Below, piece after piece: positions 1 through 8,439 of a stretch of DNA of 35,457 nucleotides (positions within the stretch are counted from its first letter, which is position 1; every line of letters begins with the position of its first letter). Both the position numbers and the translations under genes were made by a program. The stretch is taken from the NCBI GenBank assembly GCA_017559955.1, contig JAFYPQ010000035.1, forward strand, positions 73,904-109,360, read 5' to 3'. This DNA comes from Bacteroidales bacterium. GTDB lineage: Bacteria > Bacteroidota > Bacteroidia > Bacteroidales > G3-4614. The notes under the pieces were generated by a model. It was not told where the DNA came from, did no database searches, and saw only the letters and a list, made by a program, of their open reading frames with translations.

Positions 1-339
1 AATGAGTTGGCAAAAATGGCAGAAGAGTTGCAAACAAAATATAATGCAATAGCAGAACAAAAAGACTCATTACCTGAAAGTATTTTGAATACACGTTTGG
101 CCGAGTTGCAAGAGATTGAGCAACGTACCGAGAACTTTAGAAGAATGGCAGCAGAAGATATACAAGCAGAGCAAGAGAAATTAATGGTTCCAATACAAGA
201 GAAATTAATGGCGGCAATAAAAGAGGTTGGTACAGAAGGAAACTATGTATATGTTCTTGATGAGATGCAAACATATTTCAAAGGAACAATGACGGAGGAT
301 ATCACTCCTAAAGTAAAAGCCAAATTAGGAATACAATAA
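1..339 (+). CDS. OmpH/Skp-family periplasmic chaperone, 5'-truncated by the window edge
   Basis: The reading frame is open from base 1 (Asn-Glu-Leu...) so the start codon lies to the left; about 112 residues of the C-terminal part are present. The segment is rich in Glu, Gln and Lys with heptad-like spacing (an extended helical hairpin), then ends in a compact alpha/beta part closing with DITPKVKAKLGIQ, as in the Skp/OmpH family (PF03938). Such proteins hold unfolded outer-membrane proteins in the periplasm for delivery to BamA. It is followed after 73 bases by a paralogue with the same C-terminal pattern (DITxxVKAKLxI), so this is a tandem pair. In Bacteroidales the pair usually follows bamA, which I would expect just left of the window. 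A hairpin terminator separates the two. Family assignment is firm; the exact client range is inferred. Confidence 0.85.
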   Translation, partial: NELAKMAEELQTKYNAIAEQKDSLPESILNTRLAELQEIEQRTENFRRMAAEDIQAEQEKLMVPIQEKLMAAIKEVGTEGNYVYVLDEMQTYFKGTMTEDITPKVKAKLGIQ

Positions 340-366
340 TAAACCTACAAATACAAACAGATAAAA

Positions 367-398
367 AATAAGAGAGCTTTAAACTCTCTTATTTTTTT
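367..398 (+). terminator. Rho-independent terminator after first ompH
   Basis: A perfect 10-base stem AATAAGAGAG (367-376) pairs with CTCTCTTATT (384-393) around a 7-base loop, followed by a run of T to 398. It lies between the two ompH genes, so the second copy either depends on readthrough or has its own start; I see no clear TAnnTTTG box in the short gap after it. Confidence 0.8.
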
Positions 399-412
399 AA
401 AACATAAATGAT

Positions 413-916
413 ATGAAGAAAACATTACTACTATCATTATTTGCTATAATACCATTTCTTTCAATAGCACAAACACAATTAAAATTTGCCACAGTAAAAT
501 TACAAGAGATATTTCAATCGATGCCCGAAACCATCGAGGCAAATAAAACCTTAGAGGAGTTGGCACAAAAGTACGAAGAGGAGAATAAAAAACTAAAAAT
601 AGAGTACGAGAACAAATATACCGATTATGTAAGATCTCGAAATGGAATGCCACAAAATATTCGAGCTCGTAGAGAACAAGAACTCCTTTTGATATCACAA
701 TCTATTGCCGATTTCAGAATGGTAGCACAAAAAGATATAGAACAACAACAAGAGTTATTGATGCTTCCGATAAAGGCAAAACTGATGGATGCAGTAAAAT
801 CGGTAGGAGCAGAAGGTGGCTATGCTTTTGTTATAGATGAAGCTCAAATGTTATATATGGGAGTCGATTTCGAAGATATAACAATATTTGTTAAAGCAAA
901 ATTAGATATATTATAA
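413..916 (+). CDS. OmpH/Skp-family periplasmic chaperone, second copy
   Basis: A complete 167-residue protein. Residues 1-19 form a Sec signal peptide (MKKTLLLSLFAIIPFLSIA, cleavage expected before QTQ). The mature part starts with the family pattern LKFATVKLQEIFQSMPE, runs through a long charged helical region (about residues 40-110), and ends with the globular tail DITIFVKAKLDIL. Length and layout match Skp/OmpH (PF03938). It probably acts as a trimeric holdase for outer-membrane proteins in the periplasm. It is a tandem paralogue of the gene before it and is followed by its own terminator and then murI. A role separate from that of the first copy cannot be read from the sequence. Confidence 0.9.
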   Translation: MKKTLLLSLFAIIPFLSIAQTQLKFATVKLQEIFQSMPETIEANKTLEELAQKYEEENKKLKIEYENKYTDYVRSRNGMPQNIRARREQELLLISQSIADFRMVAQKDIEQQQELLMLPIKAKLMDAVKSVGAEGGYAFVIDEAQMLYMGVDFEDITIFVKAKLDIL

Positions 917-927
917 AACAAAAATTT

Positions 928-966
928 AAAGAGAATTATGCCGAAACAGTGTAATTCTCTTTTTTA
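928..966 (+). terminator. Rho-independent terminator after second ompH
   Basis: AAAGAGAATTA (928-938) pairs with TAATTCTCTTT (952-962) around a 13-base loop and runs into a T stretch. It separates the chaperone genes from murI. Confidence 0.75.
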
Positions 967-1005
967 TTTGTAACTTTATCCCCATAATGTAAAAAATGTA
1001 TTGAG

Positions 1006-1836
1006 ATGGAGATGCAGAGAGGACCAATAGCAGTATTCGATTCAGGATTTGGAGGTTTGACAATACTTAAGGAGATAGTGAAAGCAATGCCCGAATATGA
1101 TTACATATATTTGGGAGACAATGCTCGTACCCCGTACGGAACACGTTCGTTCGAAACAGTATATGACTTTACTCTGCAAGCAGTAAAACAGATGTTTAAA
1201 ATGGGCTCTCCGCTCATAATTTTGGCATGTAATACAGCATCGGCAAAAGCCCTTCGTTCAATTCAGGTACGTGATTTGCCTACAATCGACCCCTCACGAA
1301 GAGTATTGGGTGTTATACGCCCAACCATTGAAGCAATAGGCTCATTAACTAAGACAGGAAAGGTGGGAGTCTTAGGTACAACCGGAACAATACAATCGCA
1401 AACCTATCCGTTGGAGGTGAAAAAATTATATCCAGAAGTTGAGGTTTTCGGACAAGAGTGTCCTATGTTTGTTCCGTTAGTTGAAAATGCCGAGTATAAC
1501 GCACCAGGTGCCGATTATTTTGTTAAGAAATATATCGATGCCTTAATGGCTCAATCGCCCGATATAGATACTGTAATATTGGGATGTACTCACTATCCCA
1601 TATTAGAAGATAAAATACGTGAAGCACTACCCGAAGGGGTAAATCTTATATTGCAAGGCGAGTTGGTTGCAGCAAGTTTAAAAGACTACCTCTCTCGCCA
1701 CCCCGAGATGGAACAACGCTGTACAAAATATGGTGAAAGAGTATATCTCACAACCGACTCAGTCGAGAAATTTGAAAATACTGCCAAAATATTTATGAGC
1801 GACAAAGTTGTTGCAAATAAAATTACTATTGAATAA
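1006..1836 (+). CDS. murI: Glutamate racemase
   Basis: A 276-residue cytosolic enzyme that interconverts L- and D-glutamate and so supplies D-Glu for the peptidoglycan stem peptide. All family motifs are visible: FDSGFGG near residues 11-17, GDNARTPYG at 37-45, ACNTASA with catalytic Cys75, and GCTHYP with catalytic Cys194. These two cysteines are the two acid/base residues of MurI. Length is normal for the family. An ATG six bases further on (the codon for Met3) is a possible alternative start. It follows the ompH pair after a terminator; a weak -7-like sequence TAACTTTA at 971-978 could be its promoter. The order ompH-ompH-murI is common in Bacteroidales. Confidence 0.96.
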   Translation: MEMQRGPIAVFDSGFGGLTILKEIVKAMPEYDYIYLGDNARTPYGTRSFETVYDFTLQAVKQMFKMGSPLIILACNTASAKALRSIQVRDLPTIDPSRRVLGVIRPTIEAIGSLTKTGKVGVLGTTGTIQSQTYPLEVKKLYPEVEVFGQECPMFVPLVENAEYNAPGADYFVKKYIDALMAQSPDIDTVILGCTHYPILEDKIREALPEGVNLILQGELVAASLKDYLSRHPEMEQRCTKYGERVYLTTDSVEKFENTAKIFMSDKVVANKITIE

Positions 1837-1903
1837 TTTAAATTTGGCTTTAGTTCGTGGCTAAAGCTACAATTATAAATTAGGAATTTTTCAGTAGTAT
1901 GTA

Positions 1904-1947
1904 TAAAAAATGAGGAGTTAGAAATTTACATTCCTAATTCCTCATTT
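1904..1947 (-). terminator. Terminator hairpin between convergent murI and ACT gene
   Basis: AAATGAGGAGTTAGAAAT (about 1908-1925) pairs with ATTCCTAATTCCTCATTT (about 1930-1947) with two mismatches. Read on the minus strand it is followed by TTTTTTA, so it best serves the minus-strand ACT/paaK transcript; the plus-strand T run is poor. Confidence 0.55.
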
Positions 1948-1964
1948 CTATTTCCTAATTGAAA

Positions 1965-2399
1965 CTAAATAAGTGTTGAAAGGTCTTTTTCTGCAACAAA
2001 GTTAAGTTTGTTAAGTATAATGATTTCATGAGCCTTCTCCGAATCTTTTGTACGGAAAATAAGGATACCCTTATTGCCTAACATAAACGAGTACAAATAA
2101 GAAATATCAATATCTGCATCGCTAAATAACTTTATGGTGTCGGCAGCCTTACCCACTTCGTTTTCAAGAATAATAGCAAACACATCAGTTAAGTTAACCG
2201 AAATGCCCGCAGCTCTCAAAGTTTCGTATGCACGAGTAGGTTCAGAACAAATAATTCTATAAATACCATAGTCGGTAGTATCGGCAATAGTTGAAGCGAT
2301 AATTTGTATATTTCCCTCTTTTAAAAGGTCAAGAACACGTTGAATAGTCCCCGATTTATTCTCGGCAAAAACCGATAGTTGATGAACTGTCATAATCAT
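1965..2399 (-). CDS. Tandem ACT-domain protein (putative amino-acid-binding regulator)
   Basis: A 144-residue protein with two ACT-like repeats: residues about 4-70 (begins VHQLSVFAENKSGTIQRVLD, with the Gly at the turn typical of ACT effector sites) and about 73-140 (VFAIILENEVGKAADTIKLF). It has no attached enzyme domain. ACT domains bind amino acids or other small effectors. It lies 7 bases downstream of the phenylacetate-CoA-ligase-like gene on the same strand, so the two are surely cotranscribed; this pairing recurs in many anaerobes. The reasonable inference is that it senses an aromatic or branched amino acid and adjusts the ligase or its pathway. Automatic pipelines sometimes call such proteins acetolactate synthase small subunits, but no ilvB is present here. 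Confidence 0.85.
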   Translation of the reverse strand: MIMTVHQLSVFAENKSGTIQRVLDLLKEGNIQIIASTIADTTDYGIYRIICSEPTRAYETLRAAGISVNLTDVFAIILENEVGKAADTIKLFSDADIDISYLYSFMLGNKGILIFRTKDSEKAHEIIILNKLNFVAEKDLSTLI

Positions 2400-2406
2400 T
2401 AAGAAA

Positions 2407-3705
2407 TTAAAAAGGTTTACGAAGATCTTTAACTCTCACAGCTTTACCCTCGCTCTTTGGAAGCGAACCTTTCGATACCAGACGAACATGGGGAGTAACC
2501 AAAATTTCATCTTTGATTTGGCGGGTAATCTCTTTTGCAAGAGATTGCAAACGACCATAGTCGTCGGTAAACATATCGTTTAATTCAACATCGATAGTCA
2601 TATCGTCGTTGCTCTCTTTTGTTTCGAGGGTAATTAAATAGTCGGTGCTTAGCTCTTTGAATTGAAGAAGAATAGTTTCGATTTGAATAGGGAATATATT
2701 AACACCTTTAAGAATAATCATATCGTCGCTGCGACCCTTCATTCTGTCAAGACGTTTGTGGTGGCGACCGCAAGGACATTCGCCGGGTAAAACTCTTGTT
2801 AAGTCTCGAGTACGATAGCGTAATAGAGGCATAGCCTCTCGGTTGAGGGTTGTAAGTACCAACTCTCCAACCTCACCTTCGGCAACAGGTTCAAGAGTAT
2901 CAGGATTAACAATCTCTACAATGTAGTAGTCCTCCCAAATATGCAAACCATTTTGCTCTGTACACTCAAAAGCAACACCGGGGCCACACATCTCACTCAT
3001 ACCAAAAGAGTTGTAGGCCTTAACGCCTAACATATCCTCAATTCTGCGACGTTGTTCCTCGCTATGAGGTTCAGCACCAATAATCAAAGTTTTAAGTTTA
3101 GTATCTTTGCGTGGGTCAATACCCATCTCTTCCATCACCTCGTGCAAACGAGCAGCATAGCTGGGAATAGCGTGTAGTGCAGTAGTTCCAAAGTCTGTGA
3201 TAAATTTAATTTGGCGTTTGGTATTACCTGCGGCGGCAGGAACAGTTAGCATACCCAAATGCTCAGCACCATATTGAAAACCTAAACCACCTGTAAACAT
3301 ACCATAACCCGATGAGTTTTGGAACACATCACTCGGACGTAGTCCTACCATATGTAAGCATCTTGCAACAGCCTTAGCCCACTCTTGAAGATCTTTCTCA
3401 GTATGAAGAATAACCGTGGGATTTCCTGTAGTACCACTCGAAGAGTGCAAACGGGTACACTTTTCCAAGGGAACCGAAGCAATACCAAAAGGGTAGGTAT
3501 CTCTTAAATCTTGTTTGGTGGTAAAAGGAATCTTCCTTAAATCATCCAAACATTTAATATCTTCGGGTTTTAGATTAATCTCATCAAAACGTTTTTTATA
3601 AAACGGAGAATTCATACAGTGTTTGACAATCTTTTGAAGTCTCTCCAACTGCAACTTCTCAATTTCGGGACGACTCATCGTCTCCAACTCTTTATGTAAA
3701 TACAT
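2407..3705 (-). CDS. paaK: Phenylacetate-CoA ligase family (PaaK-like) adenylate-forming enzyme
   Basis: A 432-residue soluble ligase of the ANL superfamily. It activates an aryl acid such as phenylacetate or indoleacetate to its CoA thioester through an acyl-adenylate. Evidence: the ATP/AMP-binding loop LHSSSGTTGNPT at about residues 87-98; YNSFGMSEMCGPG, the adenine-binding region with the conserved Glu; LLRYRTRDLTRV, the hinge region; and a small C-terminal domain with RMKGRSDDMIILKGVNIFP. Length is typical of PaaK (about 430-440). The ATG at 3705 is preceded by a good promoter, and the ACT gene follows. In gut anaerobes such ligases often work with indolepyruvate/2-oxoacid:ferredoxin oxidoreductases in aromatic amino acid fermentation; no oxidoreductase is in this window, so the exact substrate is open. 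Confidence 0.9.
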   Translation of the reverse strand: MYLHKELETMSRPEIEKLQLERLQKIVKHCMNSPFYKKRFDEINLKPEDIKCLDDLRKIPFTTKQDLRDTYPFGIASVPLEKCTRLHSSSGTTGNPTVILHTEKDLQEWAKAVARCLHMVGLRPSDVFQNSSGYGMFTGGLGFQYGAEHLGMLTVPAAAGNTKRQIKFITDFGTTALHAIPSYAARLHEVMEEMGIDPRKDTKLKTLIIGAEPHSEEQRRRIEDMLGVKAYNSFGMSEMCGPGVAFECTEQNGLHIWEDYYIVEIVNPDTLEPVAEGEVGELVLTTLNREAMPLLRYRTRDLTRVLPGECPCGRHHKRLDRMKGRSDDMIILKGVNIFPIQIETILLQFKELSTDYLITLETKESNDDMTIDVELNDMFTDDYGRLQSLAKEITRQIKDEILVTPHVRLVSKGSLPKSEGKAVRVKDLRKPF

Positions 3706-3738
3706 TGTTATAAAGTTTATAAAAATTCAAATTGACTA

Positions 3739-3768
3739 CAAATTTATTAAAAACAAAATAAAAATCAA
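3739..3768 (-). promoter_or_regulatory. Bacteroidota-type promoter for paaK-ACT
   Basis: On the minus strand TTG (3768-3766), 19 bases, then TAAATTTG (3746-3739) match the phylum consensus TTG-N19-TAnnTTTG. Transcription would start near 3732, leaving a leader of about 27 bases before the ATG at 3705. Confidence 0.65.
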
Positions 3769-3882
3769 AAGAAAAAAATAAAGATGTTTCTATTTAGGAG
3801 CTGTTTAAATTTTATTTTGAATTTATTAGATAACAGTTTTGTGTTGATTTCCATTTTGCTTTTTTGAACGCTTTATTTTTTG

Positions 3883-3890
3883 TAAATTTG
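3883..3890 (+). promoter_or_regulatory. -7 element directly in front of ruvX
   Basis: TAAATTTG matches TAnnTTTG. A TTG at 3864-3866 lies 16 bases upstream, a little close. The ATG of ruvX is only 8 bases after this box, so transcription would start at or just before the start codon, which suggests a leaderless or near-leaderless mRNA. Confidence 0.55.
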
Positions 3891-3898
3891 CAACAGAT

Positions 3899-4324
3899 AT
3901 GGCAAGGATATTATCAATAGATTACGGAGCAAAGCGAACTGGAGTAGCAGTAACCGACACATTGCAAATAATAGCCAATTCATTGGCAACCGTTGCAACG
4001 AGCGAGTTAATGAAATTCCTTACCGACTATTTCTTAAAAGAGCAGGTGGAAACAGTAGTTGTAGGATTGCCGAAGCAAACCGATGGTAAGTTGAGCGAAA
4101 ACGCTTCCCGAGTAAACGCCTTTGTTCGTAAATTTAAAGAGAAATTTCCACAAATAACAGTTGTTATGCACGACGAACGTTTCACCACCGTATTGGCACA
4201 TCAGGCAATAATATCAGGAGGAGTAAAGAAATCGGCACGACGAGACAAAACCCTTGCCGATCGAGTAAGTGCAGTAATAATACTTCAAAGCTATTTGGAA
4301 CAAACAAAATACAATAAACTATGA
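3899..4324 (+). CDS. ruvX: RuvX/YqgF pre-16S rRNA nuclease family
   Basis: A 141-residue RNase H-fold protein, normal family length. It has the YqgF signatures: [17 protein letters not shown] at the N terminus with Asp8, [12 protein letters not shown] at 53-64, HDERFTTV with Asp92 and Glu93, and DRVSAVIIL at 121-129 with the last acidic residue. The E. coli member finishes 16S rRNA 5'-end processing and has also been tested as a Holliday-junction resolvase. The ATG at 3899 must be right, because the first beta strand starts at residue 3. It sits just after a -7 promoter box. The stop overlaps the def start (ATGA), so the two are translationally coupled. Confidence 0.93.
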   Translation: MARILSIDYGAKRTGVAVTDTLQIIANSLATVATSELMKFLTDYFLKEQVETVVVGLPKQTDGKLSENASRVNAFVRKFKEKFPQITVVMHDERFTTVLAHQAIISGGVKKSARRDKTLADRVSAVIILQSYLEQTKYNKL

Positions 4325-4878
4325 TATTACCAATTTATCTATACGGTATGCCCGTATTGCGTAAACAAACCGAGGATGTAACTCCCGATTATCCCGAATT
4401 GGGAAAACTAATAGCCAATATGTACGAAACCCTTACACAATCAGAGGGAATAGGACTTGCGGCACCACAAGTAGGTTTGCCACTGAACTTGTTGATAATC
4501 GACCTCGATCCCATAGCCGAAACATATCCCGAATATAAAGGAATAAAAAAGACTATGATGAATGTCGTAATTGAGGAGTTGGAGGGCGAGAACATCTCAC
4601 GACCCGAAGGTTGTTTAAGTCTTCCAGGAATAAGTGAGTCGGTAACACGTAAGGAGAAGATAAAAGTATCATATGTCGATGAAAAATTCGAATCACATAC
4701 CGAATGGTTTGAGGGATACATAGCTCGTGTAATTCAACACGAACAAGACCACTTGGCAGGAAAACTATTTATCGACCACACATCACCCATACGTCGTCAG
4801 TTGATAAAGGGAAAACTTAATAATATAATAAAAGGTAAAGTATATTGCGATTATCGCACACGCACACCTAAGAAATAG
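4321..4878 (+). CDS. def: Peptide deformylase
   Basis: A 185-residue metalloenzyme that removes the formyl group from the N-terminal methionine of new proteins. All three motifs are present: [10 protein letters not shown] (43-52), EGCLSLPG with metal ligand Cys98, and HEQDH (140-144) giving the two His ligands and the catalytic Glu. The start ATG overlaps the stop of ruvX, so they form an operon. The stop TAG at 4876 is also the first base triplet of a TAGTTGT repeat tract. A palindromic terminator follows at 4965. Confidence 0.96.
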   Translation: MILPIYLYGMPVLRKQTEDVTPDYPELGKLIANMYETLTQSEGIGLAAPQVGLPLNLLIIDLDPIAETYPEYKGIKKTMMNVVIEELEGENISRPEGCLSLPGISESVTRKEKIKVSYVDEKFESHTEWFEGYIARVIQHEQDHLAGKLFIDHTSPIRRQLIKGKLNNIIKGKVYCDYRTRTPKK

Positions 4879-4898
4879 TTGTTAGCTTTGTTAGTTGA
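4876..4898 (+). repeat. TAGTTGT-type repeat tract at def stop codon
   Basis: The tract reads TAGTTGT-TAGCTTTG-TTAGTTG and begins with the TAG stop of def. It is a degenerate member of the 7-base repeat family found at seven other loci up to 21.3 kb. Confidence 0.6.
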
Positions 4899-4964
4899 TG
4901 ATTGATTAAAGCTAATAATGCTTAACGCAGAACACAATTCTTTGTGGAAAAATTATAAGCAATA

Positions 4965-4992
4965 AAAAGCTACCTTCGAAGGTAGCTTTTTT
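4965..4992. terminator. Bidirectional palindromic terminator between def and cdsA
   Basis: AAAAGCTACCTTC (4965-4977) and GAAGGTAGCTTTT form a perfect palindrome with A on one side and T on the other, so it can end transcription of both ruvX-def (plus) and rsfS-ftsH-cdsA (minus). Confidence 0.85.
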
Positions 4993-4996
4993 ATAT

Positions 4997-5037
4997 CTAA
5001 AAACTAACAACTACCCCGAAGGGGCGGCTTTAGCCGA
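4997..5037 (-). repeat. TAGTTGT-type repeat with CCCC-TTC-GGGG hairpin, after cdsA
   Basis: On the minus strand, right after the cdsA stop, CGGC-TTTA-GCCG and GGGG-AAG-CCCC-type short hairpins (5014-5037) are followed by units TAGTTGT (5013-5007), TAGTTTT (5006-5000) and TAG. The CCCC/GGGG hairpin plus TAG-unit order is shared with the argB-katA and galE-ygbA gaps. Confidence 0.65.
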
Positions 5038-5040
5038 AAA

Positions 5041-5898
5041 CTATAATACCAAACTTAAATATATGTAAGCGGCAGGAGCAGCCATAAATACACTGTCAAA
5101 ACGATCCATCATACCACCATGCCCGGGGAGAATTTTACCCGAGTCCTTAACTCCGTATGTACGCTTCAAGAGTGATTCGGTTAAGTCGCCCATAGTTGCA
5201 GAAACAACAACAACAAGGGCAAATCCCAACCATTCGTATATATTCATTTGATTTATGTTGTAGCCATATTTCTCAACTATAGTATATATTCCCCATGAGG
5301 CGAGGAGTGCAAAAGCAACACCGCCCCAAAAACCTTCCCACGATTTTTTAGGAGATATACGCTCAAATAATCTATGCTTTCCAAAGGTCATACCTGTAAC
5401 AAAAGCACCAGTATCATAAACCCAAATAATAACCAAAAGAGCAAGAAGCATTACGGGGCTATATTTTAAAATAGAAGACTCTCCAAACGCTATAAAACTC
5501 AATAAACCTATGGGTAAAGCAATATATAGGTGCCCGGCTAAACTTTTTGCAGCATAAGTAAAAGGCTCGTTATGTTTAGCGTAGAGTTCGATAATGAATG
5601 TAATCATTATATATAGTAGATATGGAGCATATGTAACAGCTCTGCTGTCGCTAACATCCATAACACCGGTAGCCTCTAACCATAAAACAGTAGTAAGATA
5701 AATACCCGATGTAATATGCATAAGGTATTGCATAAAGGTAAACTCTCCTTTGAAAATTATTTTGTAAAACTCAAATAACGATACTCCGGTGATAATTGCA
5801 AGCAAAGCCCACAAAGATATAGGGTTATATACTATTGCCCATACTACAAATGCAATAAAAAATATACCGGTTATGCTTCTTACTATAACACTTTTCAT
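5041..5898 (-). CDS. cdsA: Phosphatidate cytidylyltransferase (CDP-diglyceride synthase)
   Basis: A 285-residue integral membrane enzyme that makes CDP-diacylglycerol from phosphatidate and CTP, the branch point of phospholipid synthesis. The sequence is a chain of hydrophobic segments (first IVRSITGIFFIAFVVWAIVY near residues 4-23) and ends with the CdsA signature LLKRTYGVKDSGKILPGHGG followed by MMDRFD. I chose the ATG at 5898, four bases after the ftsH stop. A longer open frame reaches 5997, but its extra 33 residues are charged, overlap the ftsH coding end in another frame and do not resemble CdsA. It is the last gene of the operon rsfS-ftsH-cdsA, an order common in Bacteroidales. Confidence 0.93.
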   Translation of the reverse strand: MKSVIVRSITGIFFIAFVVWAIVYNPISLWALLAIITGVSLFEFYKIIFKGEFTFMQYLMHITSGIYLTTVLWLEATGVMDVSDSRAVTYAPYLLYIMITFIIELYAKHNEPFTYAAKSLAGHLYIALPIGLLSFIAFGESSILKYSPVMLLALLVIIWVYDTGAFVTGMTFGKHRLFERISPKKSWEGFWGGVAFALLASWGIYTIVEKYGYNINQMNIYEWLGFALVVVVSATMGDLTESLLKRTYGVKDSGKILPGHGGMMDRFDSVFMAAPAAYIYLSLVL

Positions 5899-5902
5899 AA
5901 TA

Positions 5903-7945
5903 TTACTCTTTGTCGTTTCTATTATTATCGCTACCAATCTCGTTTTCAGCCTTTGCAATATCTTCTTCGCTAACTTCTGTAAATTTGCCCTCTTCAATAG
6001 CCTTTACAGTTTCAGCGTACTTATCCTCTTCAGCCAAACGTTTCTCTTCTGCTTCCATAATCTCTTCTGTTCGAGAACTCCATTGGCGTTTACCAAAAAT
6101 ATTTTCCACATCTTCGGTATATATAACTTCACGTTCTAACAGAATAGAAGTTAAAGCATGATGACCATCGGCTTTCTCTGTAAGAATTTTCTTAGCCCTT
6201 TCGTACTGCTCTGCAATTAATCTGCTCACCTCTTTATCGATAAGTTTGGCAGTGTCTTCGCTATAAGGTTTTGTAAAACCATAACCTTGACCCGATGAGT
6301 CGTAGTACGAAATATTAGGCAACTCGGGGCTCATTCCAAAATATGTAACCAAAGCATAAGCTTGTTTTGTAACACGCTCCAAATCGTTGGCTGCACCTGT
6401 CGAAATTCTACCTATAAACAACTCCTCGGCAGCTCTACCTCCAAGAATAGCACAAATCTCATCTTGAATTTGTTCCAAAGTGGTAATCTTACGCTCTTCG
6501 GGAAGATACCAAGCTGCACCCAAAGCTTTGCCTCTAGGAACAATAGTAACCTTAACCAGTGGGTTTGCATATTGCAAGAACCAACTTAAAGTAGCGTGTC
6601 CTGCTTCGTGAATGGCAATTGAACGTTTCTCCTCTTCGGTTGTAATCTTGCCACGTTTCTCCAATCCTCCGATAATGCGGTCAACGGCATCCATAAAGTC
6701 ATCTTTACTAACCTCTGTTTTGTTGCGACGGGCAGCAATTAGAGCCGCTTCATTACAAACGTTGGCTATGTCGGCACCCGAAAATCCCGGGGTTTGACGG
6801 GCAAGCAAATCGATATCAACACTCTCGTCAATCTTAACACCTCTAAGGTGTACTCCAAAAATAGCTTTTCTATCGTTAAGCTCAGGAAGTTCGATATAAA
6901 TTTGGCGGTCGAAACGTCCGGCACGTAAAAGAGCCTTATCCAAAATATCAACTCGGTTAGTAGCTGCAAGAACAATAACTCCGCTGTTCGAACCGAAACC
7001 ATCCATTTCTGTTAGAAGTTGGTTAAGAGTATTCTCTCTCTCTTCATTCGAACCCATACCGACGTTTTTGCCCCTTGCTCTACCCACGGCATCAATCTCA
7101 TCAATAAAGACAATGCAGGGAGCTTTCTCTTTTGCCTGTTTAAATAGGTCTCGAACACGAGAAGCACCCACGCCGACAAACATCTCAACGAAGTCCGAAC
7201 CCGAAAGAGACAAGAATGGAACATTGGCTTCACCTGCAACAGCCTTAGCTAATAGGGTTTTACCCGTTCCAGGAGGGCCTACAAGTAGAGCACCTTTAGG
7301 AATTTTACCACCCAATACAGTATATTTTTTAGGGTTTTTCAAGAAATCTACAATCTCCTCAACCTCTTGTTTAGCCTCCGACAAACCTGCTACATCGTTA
7401 AAAGTAACCTTAATCGGACCATTCTTATCAAAAACCTGAGCTTTGGCTTTACCCACGCTAAATACGCCGCCACCGCCGCCACCGGCACCGCCCGACATTC
7501 GTCGCATCATAAAAATCCAAAATACAACTAATAGCAGAATTGGACCAAAGCCCCATAGTAAATCGCTAAAGTCGCTGCTATCATCGTATTTAATTGGAAC
7601 CTTGAAATTATGTTCCTTTTTCCATTCGTTCGAAACCTCTTCGAATTGGTCGGCTGATGGAATATTAACAATAAGTTTTGGGTTCTCTCCAACTTTATTT
7701 ATATCCTTTTCAAGAACTTTGGCAGCTAAACTATCTGTTATAACAGCTTCAAGCGTACCGCTGTTTCTGTAAACCTTTATGCTCTTTATATCTTTGCTAT
7801 CATTAATGGCAATGTCCGAAAACTCACTCCATCCAATCTCTTTGCTGGTTGAATCATCGTGTGTATAGTAAAGATAAATAAGGGCTCCTGCAATAAGCAA
7901 ATAAACCCAGTATAAACTTAATTTAAAACCTCCTTTTTTATTCAT
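5903..7945 (-). CDS. ftsH: ATP-dependent membrane zinc metalloprotease FtsH
   Basis: A 680-residue inner-membrane AAA+ protease that degrades misfolded membrane proteins and selected cytosolic regulators as a hexamer. Two membrane helices, about residues 9-27 and 131-147, enclose a periplasmic domain of about 100 residues. After a Gly-rich linker (152-160) comes the AAA domain with Walker A GPPGTGKT (223-230), Walker [11 protein letters not shown] (277-286) and second region of homology GRFDRQI (343-349). The protease domain has HEAGH (446-450) and the third zinc ligand Asp521 in [13 protein letters not shown]. The acidic C-terminal tail (about 620-680) is typical of Bacteroidota FtsH. It lies 19 bases after rsfS and four bases before cdsA. 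Nothing is missing from the catalytic set. Confidence 0.97.
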   Translation of the reverse strand: MNKKGGFKLSLYWVYLLIAGALIYLYYTHDDSTSKEIGWSEFSDIAINDSKDIKSIKVYRNSGTLEAVITDSLAAKVLEKDINKVGENPKLIVNIPSADQFEEVSNEWKKEHNFKVPIKYDDSSDFSDLLWGFGPILLLVVFWIFMMRRMSGGAGGGGGGVFSVGKAKAQVFDKNGPIKVTFNDVAGLSEAKQEVEEIVDFLKNPKKYTVLGGKIPKGALLVGPPGTGKTLLAKAVAGEANVPFLSLSGSDFVEMFVGVGASRVRDLFKQAKEKAPCIVFIDEIDAVGRARGKNVGMGSNEERENTLNQLLTEMDGFGSNSGVIVLAATNRVDILDKALLRAGRFDRQIYIELPELNDRKAIFGVHLRGVKIDESVDIDLLARQTPGFSGADIANVCNEAALIAARRNKTEVSKDDFMDAVDRIIGGLEKRGKITTEEEKRSIAIHEAGHATLSWFLQYANPLVKVTIVPRGKALGAAWYLPEERKITTLEQIQDEICAILGGRAAEELFIGRISTGAANDLERVTKQAYALVTYFGMSPELPNISYYDSSGQGYGFTKPYSEDTAKLIDKEVSRLIAEQYERAKKILTEKADGHHALTSILLEREVIYTEDVENIFGKRQWSSRTEEIMEAEEKRLAEEDKYAETVKAIEEGKFTEVSEEDIAKAENEIGSDNNRNDKE

Positions 7946-7964
7946 AAATTAAAATAGTTCAATA

Positions 7965-8324
7965 TTAATCAAGATCGGGAATTTCTGTAATTTTGGCATC
8001 ACTCCAAAGTTGTTCTAATTTGTAAAAATCTCTCACTTCGGGTAAGAATACGTGAACATACAAGTGTCCGTAATCGATAACAATCCATTGAGAGTTTTTA
8101 TATCCGTCATAGCCATAAGGTTTAATACCTAAATCAACACGAACCTTCTCTCTAATGTTATCGGCAACTGCCCCTACTTGAGTAGTCGATTTTGCCGTGC
8201 AAATAATAAAGTTTCTAACTGTTGCACCCTCAATTTTAGACATATCGGCTACGATAATTTTACTACCCTTTTTATCTTGAATAGAGTCAACAATAGTTGA
8301 AATAAGTTGTTCTTGAATATCCAT
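7965..8324 (-). CDS. rsfS: Ribosomal silencing factor RsfS
   Basis: A 119-residue protein of the RsfS/Iojap family (PF02410). It binds ribosomal protein uL14 and blocks joining of the 30S and 50S subunits when nutrients are scarce. Visible family features: GATVRNFIICTAKSTTQVGA in the centre of the fold with the conserved Thr-Ala-S-S/T core, then GYDGYKNSQWIVIDYGHLYV (the conserved W-ID-G-VVVH region) and FYKLEQLWSDA near the C terminus. It is the first gene of the rsfS-ftsH-cdsA operon, with a promoter just upstream at 8358-8386. Length is normal. Confidence 0.93.
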   Translation of the reverse strand: MDIQEQLISTIVDSIQDKKGSKIIVADMSKIEGATVRNFIICTAKSTTQVGAVADNIREKVRVDLGIKPYGYDGYKNSQWIVIDYGHLYVHVFLPEVRDFYKLEQLWSDAKITEIPDLD

Positions 8325-8357
8325 TAAAATCTTTATCTCTATAAATTAATAATAATA

Positions 8358-8386
8358 CAAAAATATATTAGCAAAAACAATGCCAA
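8358..8386 (-). promoter_or_regulatory. Bacteroidota-type promoter for rsfS-ftsH-cdsA
   Basis: Minus-strand TTGG (TTG at 8386-8384), 18 bases, then TATTTTTG (8365-8358) fit TTG-N19-TAnnTTTG. The leader to the ATG at 8324 would be about 27 bases. Confidence 0.6.
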
Positions 8387-8439
8387 GGCACCAATTATAT
8401 ACCTCTCGTCAGTTAAGTATGCCAATATGACACAAAGAT

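Noticed and set aside
1965..2399. Acetolactate synthase small subunit (ilvN)
   Set aside because: Two ACT repeats alone, next to a PaaK-like ligase and not to ilvB; the ilvN C-terminal domain is absent.
3769..3882. Possible small RNA or IS remnant in the paaK-ruvX gap
   Set aside because: AT-rich sequence with no inverted repeats, terminator or coding potential; it holds only the upstream parts of the two divergent promoters.
5899..5997. Longer N terminus for CdsA from ATG 5997
   Set aside because: The extra 33 residues overlap the ftsH end in another frame, are not CdsA-like, and an ATG sits four bases after the ftsH stop.
7443..7772. Proline-rich plus-strand open frame opposite ftsH
   Set aside because: It is the complement of the Gly-rich linker and membrane helix of ftsH; no start context or homology.
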